Assembly (NCBI GenBank): GCA_947178125.1
Contig: CAMWXB010000029.1
Location: 1 to 47,017, forward strand
Direction of reading: 5' to 3'
DNA: 47,017 nt
Source: an uncultured Lachnospiraceae bacterium
GTDB taxonomy: Bacteria > Bacillota > Clostridia > Lachnospirales > Lachnospiraceae
Shown: one piece after another, positions 37,795 to 46,520 of the stretch
How positions within the stretch are numbered: position 1 is the stretch's first letter
How the letters are laid out: each line of letters starts with the position of its first letter
Position numbers and translations under genes: made by a program
Notes under the pieces: generated by a model
The model's input: only the letters and a program-made list of their open reading frames with translations
What the model was told of the DNA's origin: nothing
Database searches by the model: none

Positions 37795-38650
37795 ATCGGA
37801 ACACCTTCTTTCTCACCAACATAATAAAACCGAATATCATGGCAAACAACAGAATAGAAATAGCCGCTGCCTTTCCCATATCCCGCATGGAAAACGCGTT
37901 TTCATATAAATAAACACTGATCGTCTTTACCTGACCGCTCAAAAGCGCGACTTCCGTATACATATAAAATACCCATATGGTACGCAAAGTCACGACTGTC
38001 GCAAGCACCGGCATGATCTCCTGAAGCGTGATCACCTTAAATTTCTGCCAGCCGTTCGCACCGTCCACATCTGCCGCCTCGTACAATGTCTTGTCAATGG
38101 TCTGCAGTATGGCATAAAACGACATGAACGCATATGGGAAAAATTTCCATACACAAAACAGCATTACGAGCACAAAAGCGCTTATGGGCCGGTCAAACCA
38201 CAACGGCGCTCTGTCAGCCACTTTAAGAACATCCAAAAACAGGTAATTTACGATTCCATAAGTGTTGTTGAACATATATTTCCATGCGAAGATCAGGGAT
38301 ACAGAAGGCACGATATATGGAAGCAGTATCAGAGCCTTTATAATCTTTTTCCCGAAAAAACGCCGATTCAGCAAAATCGCCACAGCCAGTCCTGCCGCCG
38401 TGCTTAAAAATACGACCAAAACAGTAAACAGCAGTGTTACCATAAGTGCGCTATAAAACGACGGATCTGCCAACGTTTTCGTAAAATTTCCAAAACCGAC
38501 AAACTGCATGGATTTTTTAGGATTCACGGGTACCTTGTGAAAACTGATCATAAAATTGTAAATCATAGGATAGCCTATCAGCAATACGATCAGCAGTATA
38601 CTGGGCGCTATCAATAGAAACCCGGCTATCATTTCTTTTTTTCTGTTCAT
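37787..38650 (-). CDS. Sugar ABC transporter permease, MalF family
   Basis: 287 residues with six membrane helices. The EAA loop is EAADVDGANGWQKFKVITLQEIMPV (about 185-210). AAGGAG 7 bases before MNRKKEMIAGFLL at 38650 sets the start; the longer frame to 38740 crosses the hairpin region and is not coding. It follows the binding protein gene after a structured 91-base gap. Confidence 0.93.
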   Translation of the reverse strand: MNRKKEMIAGFLLIAPSILLIVLLIGYPMIYNFMISFHKVPVNPKKSMQFVGFGNFTKTLADPSFYSALMVTLLFTVLVVFLSTAAGLAVAILLNRRFFGKKIIKALILLPYIVPSVSLIFAWKYMFNNTYGIVNYLFLDVLKVADRAPLWFDRPISAFVLVMLFCVWKFFPYAFMSFYAILQTIDKTLYEAADVDGANGWQKFKVITLQEIMPVLATVVTLRTIWVFYMYTEVALLSGQVKTISVYLYENAFSMRDMGKAAAISILLFAMIFGFIMLVRKKVFRYE

Positions 38651-38671
38651 CGCCTCACTCCTTACAAAACA

Positions 38672-38710
38672 GGGCTGATGCCAACTGGAATATTCAGTAG
38701 GGCACAGCCC
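38672..38710. repeat. Intercistronic palindrome after the binding-protein gene
   Basis: GGGCTG/CAGCCC arms (38672-38677 with 38705-38710) enclose GCC/GGC, ACTG/CAGT and a central GAATATTC palindrome, a near-continuous hairpin. No T-run follows. Hairpins at this place, as after malE, raise the amount of binding-protein message over permease message. Confidence 0.55.
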
Positions 38711-38741
38711 CGCGTTAAGTCTGTTCAACTGTTTTATCAAA

Positions 38742-40118
38742 CTATTCGGAAATCAGAGCCTCTATCTGCTTCTGTGTCTCATCCGCCACATCTGCCGGTT
38801 CCTTACCATTCACTGTAAGGTCGTAAATTGCTCTGGAAATAACATTCGAACTCGTGATATCACCCATGCTGACAAAATTCCTGCCATCTACAATTCCGAA
38901 AAGGGAAATACTTCCAAAAGCTGCAGAAATCTCAGACGAAAGCCCCTCAAAACCTTTGATGATCTCATTATCGAGATAGGCGGGATCGTCAGCTACCGCA
39001 GGCATAACCGGCTGCTGTCCACCGGGCGCCATATGGAGCCATTCAATATTATTCTCCTTTTCCACCAAAAACTTTACAAAAAGGACCGCCGCTTCTCTTT
39101 CTTCATCATTTAGTCCTTCGGAAATGGAAAGCATGCCAACACTTCCGTAAGAAGCACTGTTTTCTCCAGTCACCAACGCAAAACCGAAATCATCCATCAT
39201 TCCCTCATTGATCAGATCTTTTAAGATGTAAGTAGAGTAAATGCCCATTGGGACAGAACCATTGAGCAAAGCATCCTTTACTTCGGTCGTTCCGTTAGAG
39301 CCCTGAATGGAATACTGGTACAGTTCTTTATAGAAGGTTAATGCTTTGATCATTTTATCGGAATTAAAATCTGCCTCACCGTCCGCATTAAGCGCGTTTG
39401 CACCAACTGACAGCGCGAACTGTGAAAAACTCTGCTCCGAAAACGAACCATCTACCGTAGGCAGCGCAATACCATATTTCTTATTGTCAGGGTCATAGAA
39501 TGTTTCCGCTGCAGCAAGAATATTATCCCATGTATCGGGAGCTTCCAGTCCCTTTTCTTCAAAAGCAGTCTTATTGTACCAGATTCCCTGCACCCAGCCA
39601 CCAACGGGCACTCCGATAAAATTCTGTCCATCTTCTGTCGTATTGATTTTCAAAATCGCATCATAGTATTCACCTGATTTTGATTCGATCACTTCGCGGA
39701 TGGCATCCAGATCAGCGAGTTCATTTCCAACAAGCCATTTTGCACGATTCTGATTTACTTCAATTACTGCCGGCATACCGCCGCCGGCAAAAGCCGTCAG
39801 CTTCGTATCGTAAGCGGAATCACCGTCCACAGGCACCTGTTCCACTGTAATCCAGGAATATTCCTCTTCGAACTTATCGATCAGCCCTTGAATCGTCTGT
39901 TGCCGTTCTTCCTCCACCATGCTGTGCATGAACTGAATGGCAACGGGATCCCTTTCCTCTGTTTCCTCAACAGAAGGAGCCTCGGACTGGTTCTCGGCCG
40001 GCGCCGTATCGGGCTGCGGCTGTGGAGTTTCTTCTGCTTTTTCTCCGCCGCATGCTGCGAGGCTGAATGTCATTGCCGCCGCTAAAATTACTGCCAATGT
40101 CTTTTTCATCTTTTTCAT
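38742..40118 (-). CDS. Sugar-binding lipoprotein of ABC transporter
   Basis: 458 residues. Lipoprotein signal with lipobox LAAC (Cys 23), then a Pro/Glu/Ala-rich linker (about 25-55) and a cluster B type solute-binding fold: VAIQFMHSMVEEERQQTIQGL, AFAGGGMPAVIEVN, GIWYNKTAFEEKGL and PDTWDNILAAAETF. The last phrases are those of MalE/UgpB-type carbohydrate receptors. It is the second gene after the phosphorylase (85-base gap). The ligand is inferred from the operon to be a small glucoside such as glucosylglycerate. Confidence 0.92.
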   Translation of the reverse strand: MKKMKKTLAVILAAAMTFSLAACGGEKAEETPQPQPDTAPAENQSEAPSVEETEERDPVAIQFMHSMVEEERQQTIQGLIDKFEEEYSWITVEQVPVDGDSAYDTKLTAFAGGGMPAVIEVNQNRAKWLVGNELADLDAIREVIESKSGEYYDAILKINTTEDGQNFIGVPVGGWVQGIWYNKTAFEEKGLEAPDTWDNILAAAETFYDPDNKKYGIALPTVDGSFSEQSFSQFALSVGANALNADGEADFNSDKMIKALTFYKELYQYSIQGSNGTTEVKDALLNGSVPMGIYSTYILKDLINEGMMDDFGFALVTGENSASYGSVGMLSISEGLNDEEREAAVLFVKFLVEKENNIEWLHMAPGGQQPVMPAVADDPAYLDNEIIKGFEGLSSEISAAFGSISLFGIVDGRNFVSMGDITSSNVISRAIYDLTVNGKEPADVADETQKQIEALISE

Positions 40119-40203
40119 AACTTTTCCTTCCTTTCTCTTATTTTTGTTCCTTTTGTTATACTAATGAAGCTTTTTCCCGTTTGACAGGATAAAGCATACA
40201 TTC

Positions 40204-41904
40204 TCATATAGCTATCCATCTGAAACCGAATGGCGCAATCTCCACATTGTCTGCCACCTTTTCTCCCGTCATCAGGTCCATGCCGTATACACCGGCCTTT
40301 TTTACCATTCTGTCCGAAAAGTTGTGGAGGCAAAGTACCGTTTTCGTTTTTCCGGTTCTGACATAGGAAAACAATTCCTTCTGCCCTTTTAAGACCGTCT
40401 GTTCCGCATGGGTATCAAAAGCATCACAGTTCTTTCTTATCCTGATCAACGCTTCCAGCTCTTTTCTTATCTGCGCCTCCTGGCTCTCTGCATTTTCAAG
40501 TTCCTTTATCAACGTCTCATAAACAAATTTTTTTCGGTTAATGCTTCTTTTCATTCCTGTTTCCGAAACGCCTTTCATATCATTTTCCACACCAAGATAA
40601 GAATTGATATAAACGGCTGCGTCCCCCTGCATTCCCAACAGTACACCATGTGCATTTAAATATCTGCATTTTGCTGTTTCAAAATCAAAATCTTCTTTCA
40701 ATGCCGAAAAATAGGATACATTCACTTCATACACACTTTCGGAACCATCCGCATTTTCTTTGTAAGAAACCAATGCCCCTGACTTTTCCTGCAAATGTGT
40801 GACCAGTCCATCGATTTCTTCCTCCGGTACAATGTTCCTGACCGGATTGACACCAATTCCGTCGTGAGATGCAAGAAAATTGAAAAAGCTTGTCTTATTC
40901 GAAGGCAATGAAAGCCTCGACGCCCAGTCGGACAGCACTGACGCTTCCTTCTTATAAAAGCTGTAGAGCACCAGCATTGGCAGCGGAAACTGGTACACCA
41001 TATGACTTTCATCATATCCGTTTCCAAAATATTTAACATTATCCGCATGACCCACGTTCGTTTCCGTCACAATCCTGCCTTCCGGACAGACCTCCTCCAT
41101 CATACTGCGGAGCAGCTTTACGATCTTATGTGTGTTTTCATGGTGCATACAGGAGGTTCCTGGTTCCTTCCAAAGAAAACCGACGGCATCCAGCCGTATC
41201 CATGTTCCGCCCTGTTCCAGATATGTGAGAAATATATCAGCAGCAGCCCAAAACACTGCCGGATTACGATAATTCAAATCTATCTGGTCTGCACTGAATG
41301 TAGTCCAGTAATATCTCTCGCCATTTGCCGTAGAAAACTTCGTGAGCAGCGGCGTCGTTCTCGGCCTCGTTACCATGGATAAATCTTCTCCCGGGTCCGT
41401 CTCTATGAAATAATTTTCATACGCTTCATCTCCGGCAAGGCATTTTAAGAACCAATCGTTTCGCGCCGACACATGATTGCATACGAAATCATACATCAGG
41501 GTAAATCTGTCGGAAAGCCCTCTCAAATCTTCCCAGGAGCCCAATCCATCGTTCAGGCTTTTGTAATCGATAACGGAAAATCCATCATCCGATGAATACG
41601 GACAAAATGGAAGGAAATGCACTGCATCGAATACGCCGTCCAGATACTTTTTGGCAAACTGCCCGAACAGAGCCAGTTTATTATCCTTCCCGCAGAACTG
41701 ATCCGGATAGGTAATCAATATGACATATTGCTCTTTTGAACAGCCTGTCCTGTTCTTCAGTATCCTGCGTGTATTCTGTATTCTTTTTTCCAGTTTCGGC
41801 AGCCATACAGCCGCTGCCGTACTGCCGTAAATATCAGTATAATGCGCTTTCCAATCCATACTTCTGTTCTCTTCTGCTCTTTCTTCCTTAATTTTCTCTT
41901 CCAT
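40204..41904 (-). CDS. GH13_18 phosphorylase, probable glucosylglycerate phosphorylase
   Basis: 566 residues, cytoplasmic. Retaining phosphorylase of the sucrose phosphorylase subfamily: FLPFCPYSSDDGFSVIDY, VCNHVS, nucleophile Asp 239 in RLDAVGFLWK, acid/base Glu 281 in VTETNVGH and the stabilising Asp 348 in ASHDGIGVNPVR. This subfamily includes phosphorylases of sucrose, sucrose 6'-phosphate, glucosylglycerol and glucosylglycerate; E. coli YcjM is the last. The operon order and the divergent glycerate kinase favour glucosylglycerate, releasing glucose 1-phosphate and D-glycerate. GGAG 7 bases before the ATG at 41904 sets the start. The ATG at 41946 overlaps an operator and is unlikely. Confidence 0.9.
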   Translation of the reverse strand: MEEKIKEERAEENRSMDWKAHYTDIYGSTAAAVWLPKLEKRIQNTRRILKNRTGCSKEQYVILITYPDQFCGKDNKLALFGQFAKKYLDGVFDAVHFLPFCPYSSDDGFSVIDYKSLNDGLGSWEDLRGLSDRFTLMYDFVCNHVSARNDWFLKCLAGDEAYENYFIETDPGEDLSMVTRPRTTPLLTKFSTANGERYYWTTFSADQIDLNYRNPAVFWAAADIFLTYLEQGGTWIRLDAVGFLWKEPGTSCMHHENTHKIVKLLRSMMEEVCPEGRIVTETNVGHADNVKYFGNGYDESHMVYQFPLPMLVLYSFYKKEASVLSDWASRLSLPSNKTSFFNFLASHDGIGVNPVRNIVPEEEIDGLVTHLQEKSGALVSYKENADGSESVYEVNVSYFSALKEDFDFETAKCRYLNAHGVLLGMQGDAAVYINSYLGVENDMKGVSETGMKRSINRKKFVYETLIKELENAESQEAQIRKELEALIRIRKNCDAFDTHAEQTVLKGQKELFSYVRTGKTKTVLCLHNFSDRMVKKAGVYGMDLMTGEKVADNVEIAPFGFRWIAI

Positions 41905-41931
41905 TTCTTTTCTCCGACATAACTCTTTCTG

Positions 41932-41945
41932 TGGTAACGTTTTCA
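41932..41945. promoter_or_regulatory. LacI/cre-type operator, proximal to the phosphorylase
   Basis: TGGTAACGTTTTCA fits the LacI-family pattern of inverted TGnnAACG half-sites, and matches the cre pattern TGnAAnCGnTTnCA with one mismatch. It lies in the 5' leader about 28 bases before the phosphorylase ATG, a repressor position. A near copy lies 107 bp away, and flanking bases are also shared. Confidence 0.7.
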
Positions 41946-42038
41946 TAAAATAATTGTTGATATCGTACGCTATTTTCGAAAATCACTCTTGTTTTTTATA
42001 TTTTTTTATACTTTTTCTTCGATTTATTCTCTTTTCTG

Positions 42039-42052
42039 TGGAAGCGTTTTCA
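42039..42052. promoter_or_regulatory. LacI/cre-type operator, distal copy
   Basis: TGGAAGCGTTTTCA is a perfect match to the cre pattern TGnAAnCGnTTnCA and shares all but two of 21 bases with the copy at 41932 when flanks are included. The local LacI protein or CcpA could bind it. The 381-bp divergent gap 41905-42285 otherwise holds AT-rich promoter sequence. Confidence 0.7.
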
Positions 42053-42216
42053 TGACTTGATTATAAACAATGACAGGATGTTTGTAAAGTACTTTTTCAA
42101 AAATATTTATTTTAATAATCTGTTTTTTAACCAGAATCTCCATTTATCATTGATTATATCCATGCTTTATCGGAATCTTCCAATTTCTTCCATTCTTGTT
42201 TTTTCATCTTTTTTCC

Positions 42217-42265
42217 TTGCGTTCTCAAAATATATTTGATATAATTTTCATATATAAATGAAAAT
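42217..42265 (+). promoter_or_regulatory. Promoter of the LacI-glycerate kinase operon
   Basis: TTGCGT (42217-42222) and TATAAT (42240-42245) are 17 bases apart. An inverted repeat ATTTTCAT / ATGAAAAT (42244-42251 with 42258-42265) covers the likely start point. Its TTTTCAT arm resembles the half-site of the two operators, which suggests autoregulation. Confidence 0.55.
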
Positions 42266-42285
42266 TTTTGCATGAGGGAGAAACT

Positions 42286-43317
42286 ATGAAACCAACAATT
42301 CAATTAGTGGCCAAAAAAGCCGGTGTTTCCATGTCAACCGTTTCGAGGGTAATGAACAATCATCCGGCCGTACTGCCCGAAACCCGCTCCAAGGTATTAT
42401 CTGTTATGAAGGAGCTGGATTATATTCCAAATCAGCTTGCCAGAGGGCTTTCTACTAACGGTTTTAACAATATTCTTATTATCTTCACACGTTCTTCTAC
42501 GCAGGCCGCAGATAATCCTTACTTCGGCAACATAATCGGCTCTATCGGTATGGTCGCTGAGCAAAATGATTATGATCTGATCCTGCACTCCAATAACAAT
42601 GAAGATGATGAAATCGAAAAAGCACTTTCCATGATCAACAGCAAACTCATCAAAGGCATTGTTCTGCTGAGCAGCCGTACCAACAACAAATTTTTGGAAG
42701 TTCTTGCCGGTACCAGGATTCCTATCGTGGTAATCGGCAAGTATAACCCTTCTCTTCAATCAGAATATATCGTTTCCGTAGATACTGATAATTATCAGGA
42801 CTGCTATGACATCGGCGATTATCTGCTGCAGATGGGCCATACGCATATCGGTTGTATTCATGCCCCCTTAAACCATTATGTAGCTGTAGACCGCGTACAG
42901 GGACTTAAAGACAGTATGAAAGCCCATCATATTACGGTGGATGAAGATTGTTTTGTTGACGGCGGAGATACTGTAGATACGGCTTACATGGCAGCCTTAA
43001 ATCTTCTCTGCTCCAATCAACAGCTTACTGCCGTTTTCGCTACCGATGATATTAAAGCACTCGGTGTCTATAAAGCGGCACGCAATATGAACCTGCGGAT
43101 TCCGGAAGATATTTCCGTATTCGGCCATAATGATTTTGATTTTTCCGCGCTTCTCACACCACCGCTTACCACCGTGCGCGTTCCCATTCATGAACTGGGT
43201 ATGATTTCTGCATCAAAGCTGTTTTCTATGATCAAAGCAGAAAAAAAAGAAGCAAATCAAATGCTTCCTACTAAAATGCAGTTTCGCAGCTCCGTTGCCA
43301 ATCTGAACAAACCGTGA
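42286..43317 (+). CDS. LacI-family transcriptional regulator
   Basis: 343 residues. The N-terminal helix-turn-helix and hinge (TIQLVAKKAGVSMSTVSRVMN, YIPNQLARGLS) precede a periplasmic-binding-like sensor domain (about 60-335), with SVFGHNDFDFSALLTPPLTTVRVP near the end. GAGGGAG before the ATG at 42286 sets the start; a TTG at 42268 is unlikely. It diverges from the phosphorylase operon, and two operators lie between. E. coli ycj is also accompanied by a LacI-type regulator (YcjW). The effector may be the glucoside or a breakdown product. Confidence 0.93.
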   Translation: MKPTIQLVAKKAGVSMSTVSRVMNNHPAVLPETRSKVLSVMKELDYIPNQLARGLSTNGFNNILIIFTRSSTQAADNPYFGNIIGSIGMVAEQNDYDLILHSNNNEDDEIEKALSMINSKLIKGIVLLSSRTNNKFLEVLAGTRIPIVVIGKYNPSLQSEYIVSVDTDNYQDCYDIGDYLLQMGHTHIGCIHAPLNHYVAVDRVQGLKDSMKAHHITVDEDCFVDGGDTVDTAYMAALNLLCSNQQLTAVFATDDIKALGVYKAARNMNLRIPEDISVFGHNDFDFSALLTPPLTTVRVPIHELGMISASKLFSMIKAEKKEANQMLPTKMQFRSSVANLNKP

Positions 43318-43343
43318 CCTATATAATACTAGGAGGAACTTTT

Positions 43344-44501
43344 ATGCACATTGTAATCGCACCGGATTCCTTTAAAGGAACCCTCTCATCGGAACAGATC
43401 ATTCAAATCATTTCTGCCGAGGCCCGACTCCATTTTCCCGACGCATCCATCACAGGTGTTCCCATCGCGGACGGCGGTGAGGGTACTTTACAGGCAGTCC
43501 TCACTTCGCGGGACGGCAGACTTCGGCATATTTCTGTTACGAATCCTGTTTTTGAAAAAACAGAAGCATCCTATGCGATTTTTGAAAGTTCAGACAGTGA
43601 GCCCGCCGCCATTATTGAAATGGCAGCTGCATCCGGCATCACATTACTTTCATCCGCTCAAAAAAGCGCTCTTAAAACAACCTCTTACGGCACCGGCGAA
43701 TTAATCGCAGATGCACTCAGACAAGGTATCCGCAATATCACTGCCGCCATCGGTGGAAGCGCTACTAACGACGGGGGAATAGGAGCCATGTCTGCACTCG
43801 GTTTTCGCTTCCTGGACAAAAATGACAAAGAGGTGGTTCCTACGGGAGAACACTTGATCAATGTCGCCCGCATTGATACTTCCACCATACTGTCGGAGCT
43901 TACGGAGAACGTTTCCTTTACCATAATGTGCGATGTCCGCAATCCATTTACCGGTCCATGCGGCGCTACTTATACATATGGCCCACAGAAGGGAGCCTCG
44001 CCGGAAATACTCGCGCAGTTAGAAGAAGGCATGCTGCATTTTGCCGATGTGATCAAAAGGGATTTGGGAAAAGATATTAAAGATGTTCCAGGAGCCGGCG
44101 CTGCCGGCGGACTGGGCGGCGCTCTCTGCGCCTTTCTGGACGGTAGTCCGAAATCCGGCATTCAAACCATGCTGGACCTCGTCCGATTCAATGAAATCAT
44201 CGAAAAGGCTGATATCATCATTACGGGAGAAGGATGCGCAGACGGACAGTCCGCACAGGGAAAAGTCCTCTGGGGAATTGGCACAAACGCCAAAGAAAAA
44301 GGGATTCCTGTGATCGCCATCACAGGCGGTATGCTTCCTGATGCAAAACAGCTCTATGACTGCGGCATTACGGCAATCGTTCCCGCTTTGAACTATGCGA
44401 TGCCATTGAAAGAAGTATTAGAGCATTCCCAGAGCCTGCTGCATGATGCCGCCGAAAGAACCTTTCTCCTGCTCAAAACAGGGATATCCCTCGCAAAATG
44501 A
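43344..44501 (+). CDS. Glycerate kinase, type I (GarK/GlxK family)
   Basis: 385 residues. It phosphorylates D-glycerate with ATP; the bacterial GarK/GlxK class yields 2-phosphoglycerate. Family motifs: MHIVIAPDSFKGTLSS, PIADGGEGTLQAV, AAIGGSATNDGGIGAMSALG, FTGPCGATYTYGPQKGAS, PGAGAAGGLGGAL and ITGEGCADGQSAQGKV. AGGAGG lies 7 bases before the ATG, and the gene starts 26 bases after the LacI stop, so the two are one operon. It gives a direct outlet for glycerate released by the divergent phosphorylase. Confidence 0.95.
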   Translation: MHIVIAPDSFKGTLSSEQIIQIISAEARLHFPDASITGVPIADGGEGTLQAVLTSRDGRLRHISVTNPVFEKTEASYAIFESSDSEPAAIIEMAAASGITLLSSAQKSALKTTSYGTGELIADALRQGIRNITAAIGGSATNDGGIGAMSALGFRFLDKNDKEVVPTGEHLINVARIDTSTILSELTENVSFTIMCDVRNPFTGPCGATYTYGPQKGASPEILAQLEEGMLHFADVIKRDLGKDIKDVPGAGAAGGLGGALCAFLDGSPKSGIQTMLDLVRFNEIIEKADIIITGEGCADGQSAQGKVLWGIGTNAKEKGIPVIAITGGMLPDAKQLYDCGITAIVPALNYAMPLKEVLEHSQSLLHDAAERTFLLLKTGISLAK

Positions 44502-45245
44502 TCAGGGCCTATCCGCGCCTTTAAGCGCCAAAAGCATTTTAGGCCCCAGATATCCTCCCATGGCAAGAACCTCTATGGGGCCCATCCAGAAAAAGTTCAT
44601 AACAAGGATCCGCCCTTGAATCTGTATATTATACTCAAAATAATATTCATAAAAAAAGTAATTTGCCATAATCGAATCGATAAATGCGCTGCACAAGTCT
44701 AAAACAAACCAGATTGCCAGGGATTTTATGACAATATGAAAGACTCTGATCAGATATTCCCAGAAACGCAGCTTCGCCTTTTTAAAACTTTTATAGACTA
44801 TTGCCACAGACAGGACCAGCAGAATGCCGCATAGGAACAGTTCTGCGTAATGCTTCATGTATGTGCCTCTTGGTCCTGCAATCTGCTGTATATTTACAGG
44901 CAGGATCCTATATATCTGCCCAGGCAGATCTTCGTTTACGGCTGCCGGTGAAAAAACATACAAGTCTCCACAGGCAGCCGCTGCCCCTGAAAAAATAACC
45001 GCAATGACATAGCCGCATATACATTTCATTTTACTTTCCGCAAAATAGGTCTCTATGAATAAAGAGAAAATGATCAGATAAGGCAATGCTCTGGAAATCA
45101 TATCGACTAAAAAGTGAATATCCCAGTAATATTCATATGGAATCGCAGCTCTGGCGGCTTCCCATATCGTGTACGACAGGATGATGACCAAAGTCACCCG
45201 ATTGCTTTCAATTGCTGATTTTATTTGCTGAATGTATTTTATCAT
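44502..45245 (-). CDS. Short DUF4153-like membrane protein
   Basis: 247 residues, about six membrane helices. It aligns by eye with the N-terminal part of the 602-residue DUF4153 protein: RVTLVIILSYTIWEA against RVTLVGIVLTTLYTA, ISRALPYLIIFSLFIETYFAE against VSRALLYFCFGAVFVETVLTE, and FWEYLIRVFHIVIKS against FSEYALKVFSNLMKT. The C-terminal helices and the soluble domain are missing. Its stop directly abuts the convergent glycerate kinase stop with no gap. The ATG overlaps the preceding GNAT remnant's TGA. It may be a truncated copy or a genuine short form. Confidence 0.65.
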   Translation of the reverse strand: MIKYIQQIKSAIESNRVTLVIILSYTIWEAARAAIPYEYYWDIHFLVDMISRALPYLIIFSLFIETYFAESKMKCICGYVIAVIFSGAAAACGDLYVFSPAAVNEDLPGQIYRILPVNIQQIAGPRGTYMKHYAELFLCGILLVLSVAIVYKSFKKAKLRFWEYLIRVFHIVIKSLAIWFVLDLCSAFIDSIMANYFFYEYYFEYNIQIQGRILVMNFFWMGPIEVLAMGGYLGPKMLLALKGADRP

Positions 45246-45761
45246 CTCTGCTGCATAATCCTCTCGTTAATCCTTCGTACTACGCCATTGGTATAAGCAG
45301 TAAAATAGTTCAATAAATTTTGATACACTCCCTTACCCCTGTGCTCCGGCTGACAGTATGCACCGGTAATATGCCGATAAATTAAAGAAAGGACTTTTAC
45401 AGTAATGGCGGTACAGCGCCAGGTAAAGCGGATAAACGAAAGAACACTCCGCTTTCGGCAATTCGGCAAACGCATAGTCTGCACAAGGTTTACATTCAAT
45501 CAATTCCATCGGAGAAAAAATCCCTCTCACATCCGTGGCGCGAAACGCATTCTCAAAAGGAGCGCAGCAACATAAAAACCCTATCATCTTTTCATCTTCA
45601 AATGTAGCAACCCCCAGACCATTCTCGGCAAAACCGTTTAAATCAGGCACATCATATACTTGTGGCAGCTCTTTTACAACTTGACGCTCATCACAGTAGC
45701 TTGCAAAGGCAAGCGCAGCTGCTTCTTTCACATGTTGTTTTTCAAAATTTATAATATCCAT
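45242..45761 (-). pseudogene. Broken GNAT-type acetyltransferase gene
   Basis: The first frame starts at 45761 after GGGAG (MDIINFEKQHVKEAAALAFA) and carries FAENGLGVATFEDEKMIGFLCCCAPFENAF, typical of one acetyltransferase family. It stops at 45333. Near 45350-45370 the acetyl-CoA motif moves to the +1 frame: YCQPEHRGKGVYQNLLNYF, ending at 45242. The end then lacks the usual C-terminal strand. The middle (ELIECKPCADYAFAELPKAE) fits the first family poorly, so two GNAT fragments may be joined. A frameshift or decayed gene is the simplest reading. Confidence 0.6.
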
Positions 45762-45802
45762 CAGTTTCTCTCCCAATAAACGAACGGAGAGCTAAATTAT
45801 AG

Positions 45803-46330
45803 TCACTCTATTCGTTTTATCATATCTATACACCAATCCTCATATTTTCCCTTGCTTCCTTCTTCATCAATATATTCATATACACCATCTAAATGTATTT
45901 CACCAACCGAATAATAGCCTAATCTCTCGTACAGTCTCTTAGCTGCGGCATTATCTGTTGGATTAACATCAAGCCCTAAATAGGGAATTTCCTTTTCCTT
46001 GCAGAATTCTTCACATGCCAGCGCCAATCGAGAACCAACGCCACAATTCCTTAAAGGTTCAATGATCAACAAATCAATCATATCCGCACATCTCTTATGA
46101 TTTGTATAGGGCATGACATCTTCTTTATTATCCAAAGACAAAAGCACATATCCAATGGCATAATGATTGATAAATGCACCTAAATAAACTGCTTTCCCCT
46201 CTTTCTGTTGTTGAAATCTATCCGTGTGTACGGAAACATCGCTTTTGACCAACAATAAACTATCCAAATCACTTTCTTGTATTATCCTAATCTGATACGA
46301 TATATTCATTTCATAAAGTTTCTCATACAT
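45803..46330 (-). CDS. GNAT N-acetyltransferase
   Basis: 175 residues. Standard GNAT fold: IRIIQESDLDSLLLV at the start, AIGYVLLSLDNKE, DLLIIEPLRNCGVGSRLALACEEFC (motif A; RNCGVGS is the acetyl-CoA pyrophosphate loop, normally RGxGxG or RxxGxG), then AAAKRLYERLGYYSVGE (motif B). The substrate is unknown. GGGAG lies 10 bases before the ATG. It adjoins the broken GNAT gene. Confidence 0.85.
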   Translation of the reverse strand: MYEKLYEMNISYQIRIIQESDLDSLLLVKSDVSVHTDRFQQQKEGKAVYLGAFINHYAIGYVLLSLDNKEDVMPYTNHKRCADMIDLLIIEPLRNCGVGSRLALACEEFCKEKEIPYLGLDVNPTDNAAAKRLYERLGYYSVGEIHLDGVYEYIDEEGSKGKYEDWCIDMIKRIE

Positions 46331-46520
46331 ATCTACATTTCTCCCAATCTGAATTTATCGCTTACAAATTCTACTAACTCGATTTATCAGCATTTAACTT
46401 CCACTATCTGACTTCCACTATCTCCATTTTAATAACTTAAATTCTTCTGACAAATATGGTATATTTTAAGCTTAAAAGGAATGACCGCCCACAAAGTGGT
46501 TGACCTCCCGAATTAGACTA

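Noticed and set aside
46478..46514. An 11-codon frame after AAAAGGA near the right end
   Set aside because: Too short and without any similarity I can support.
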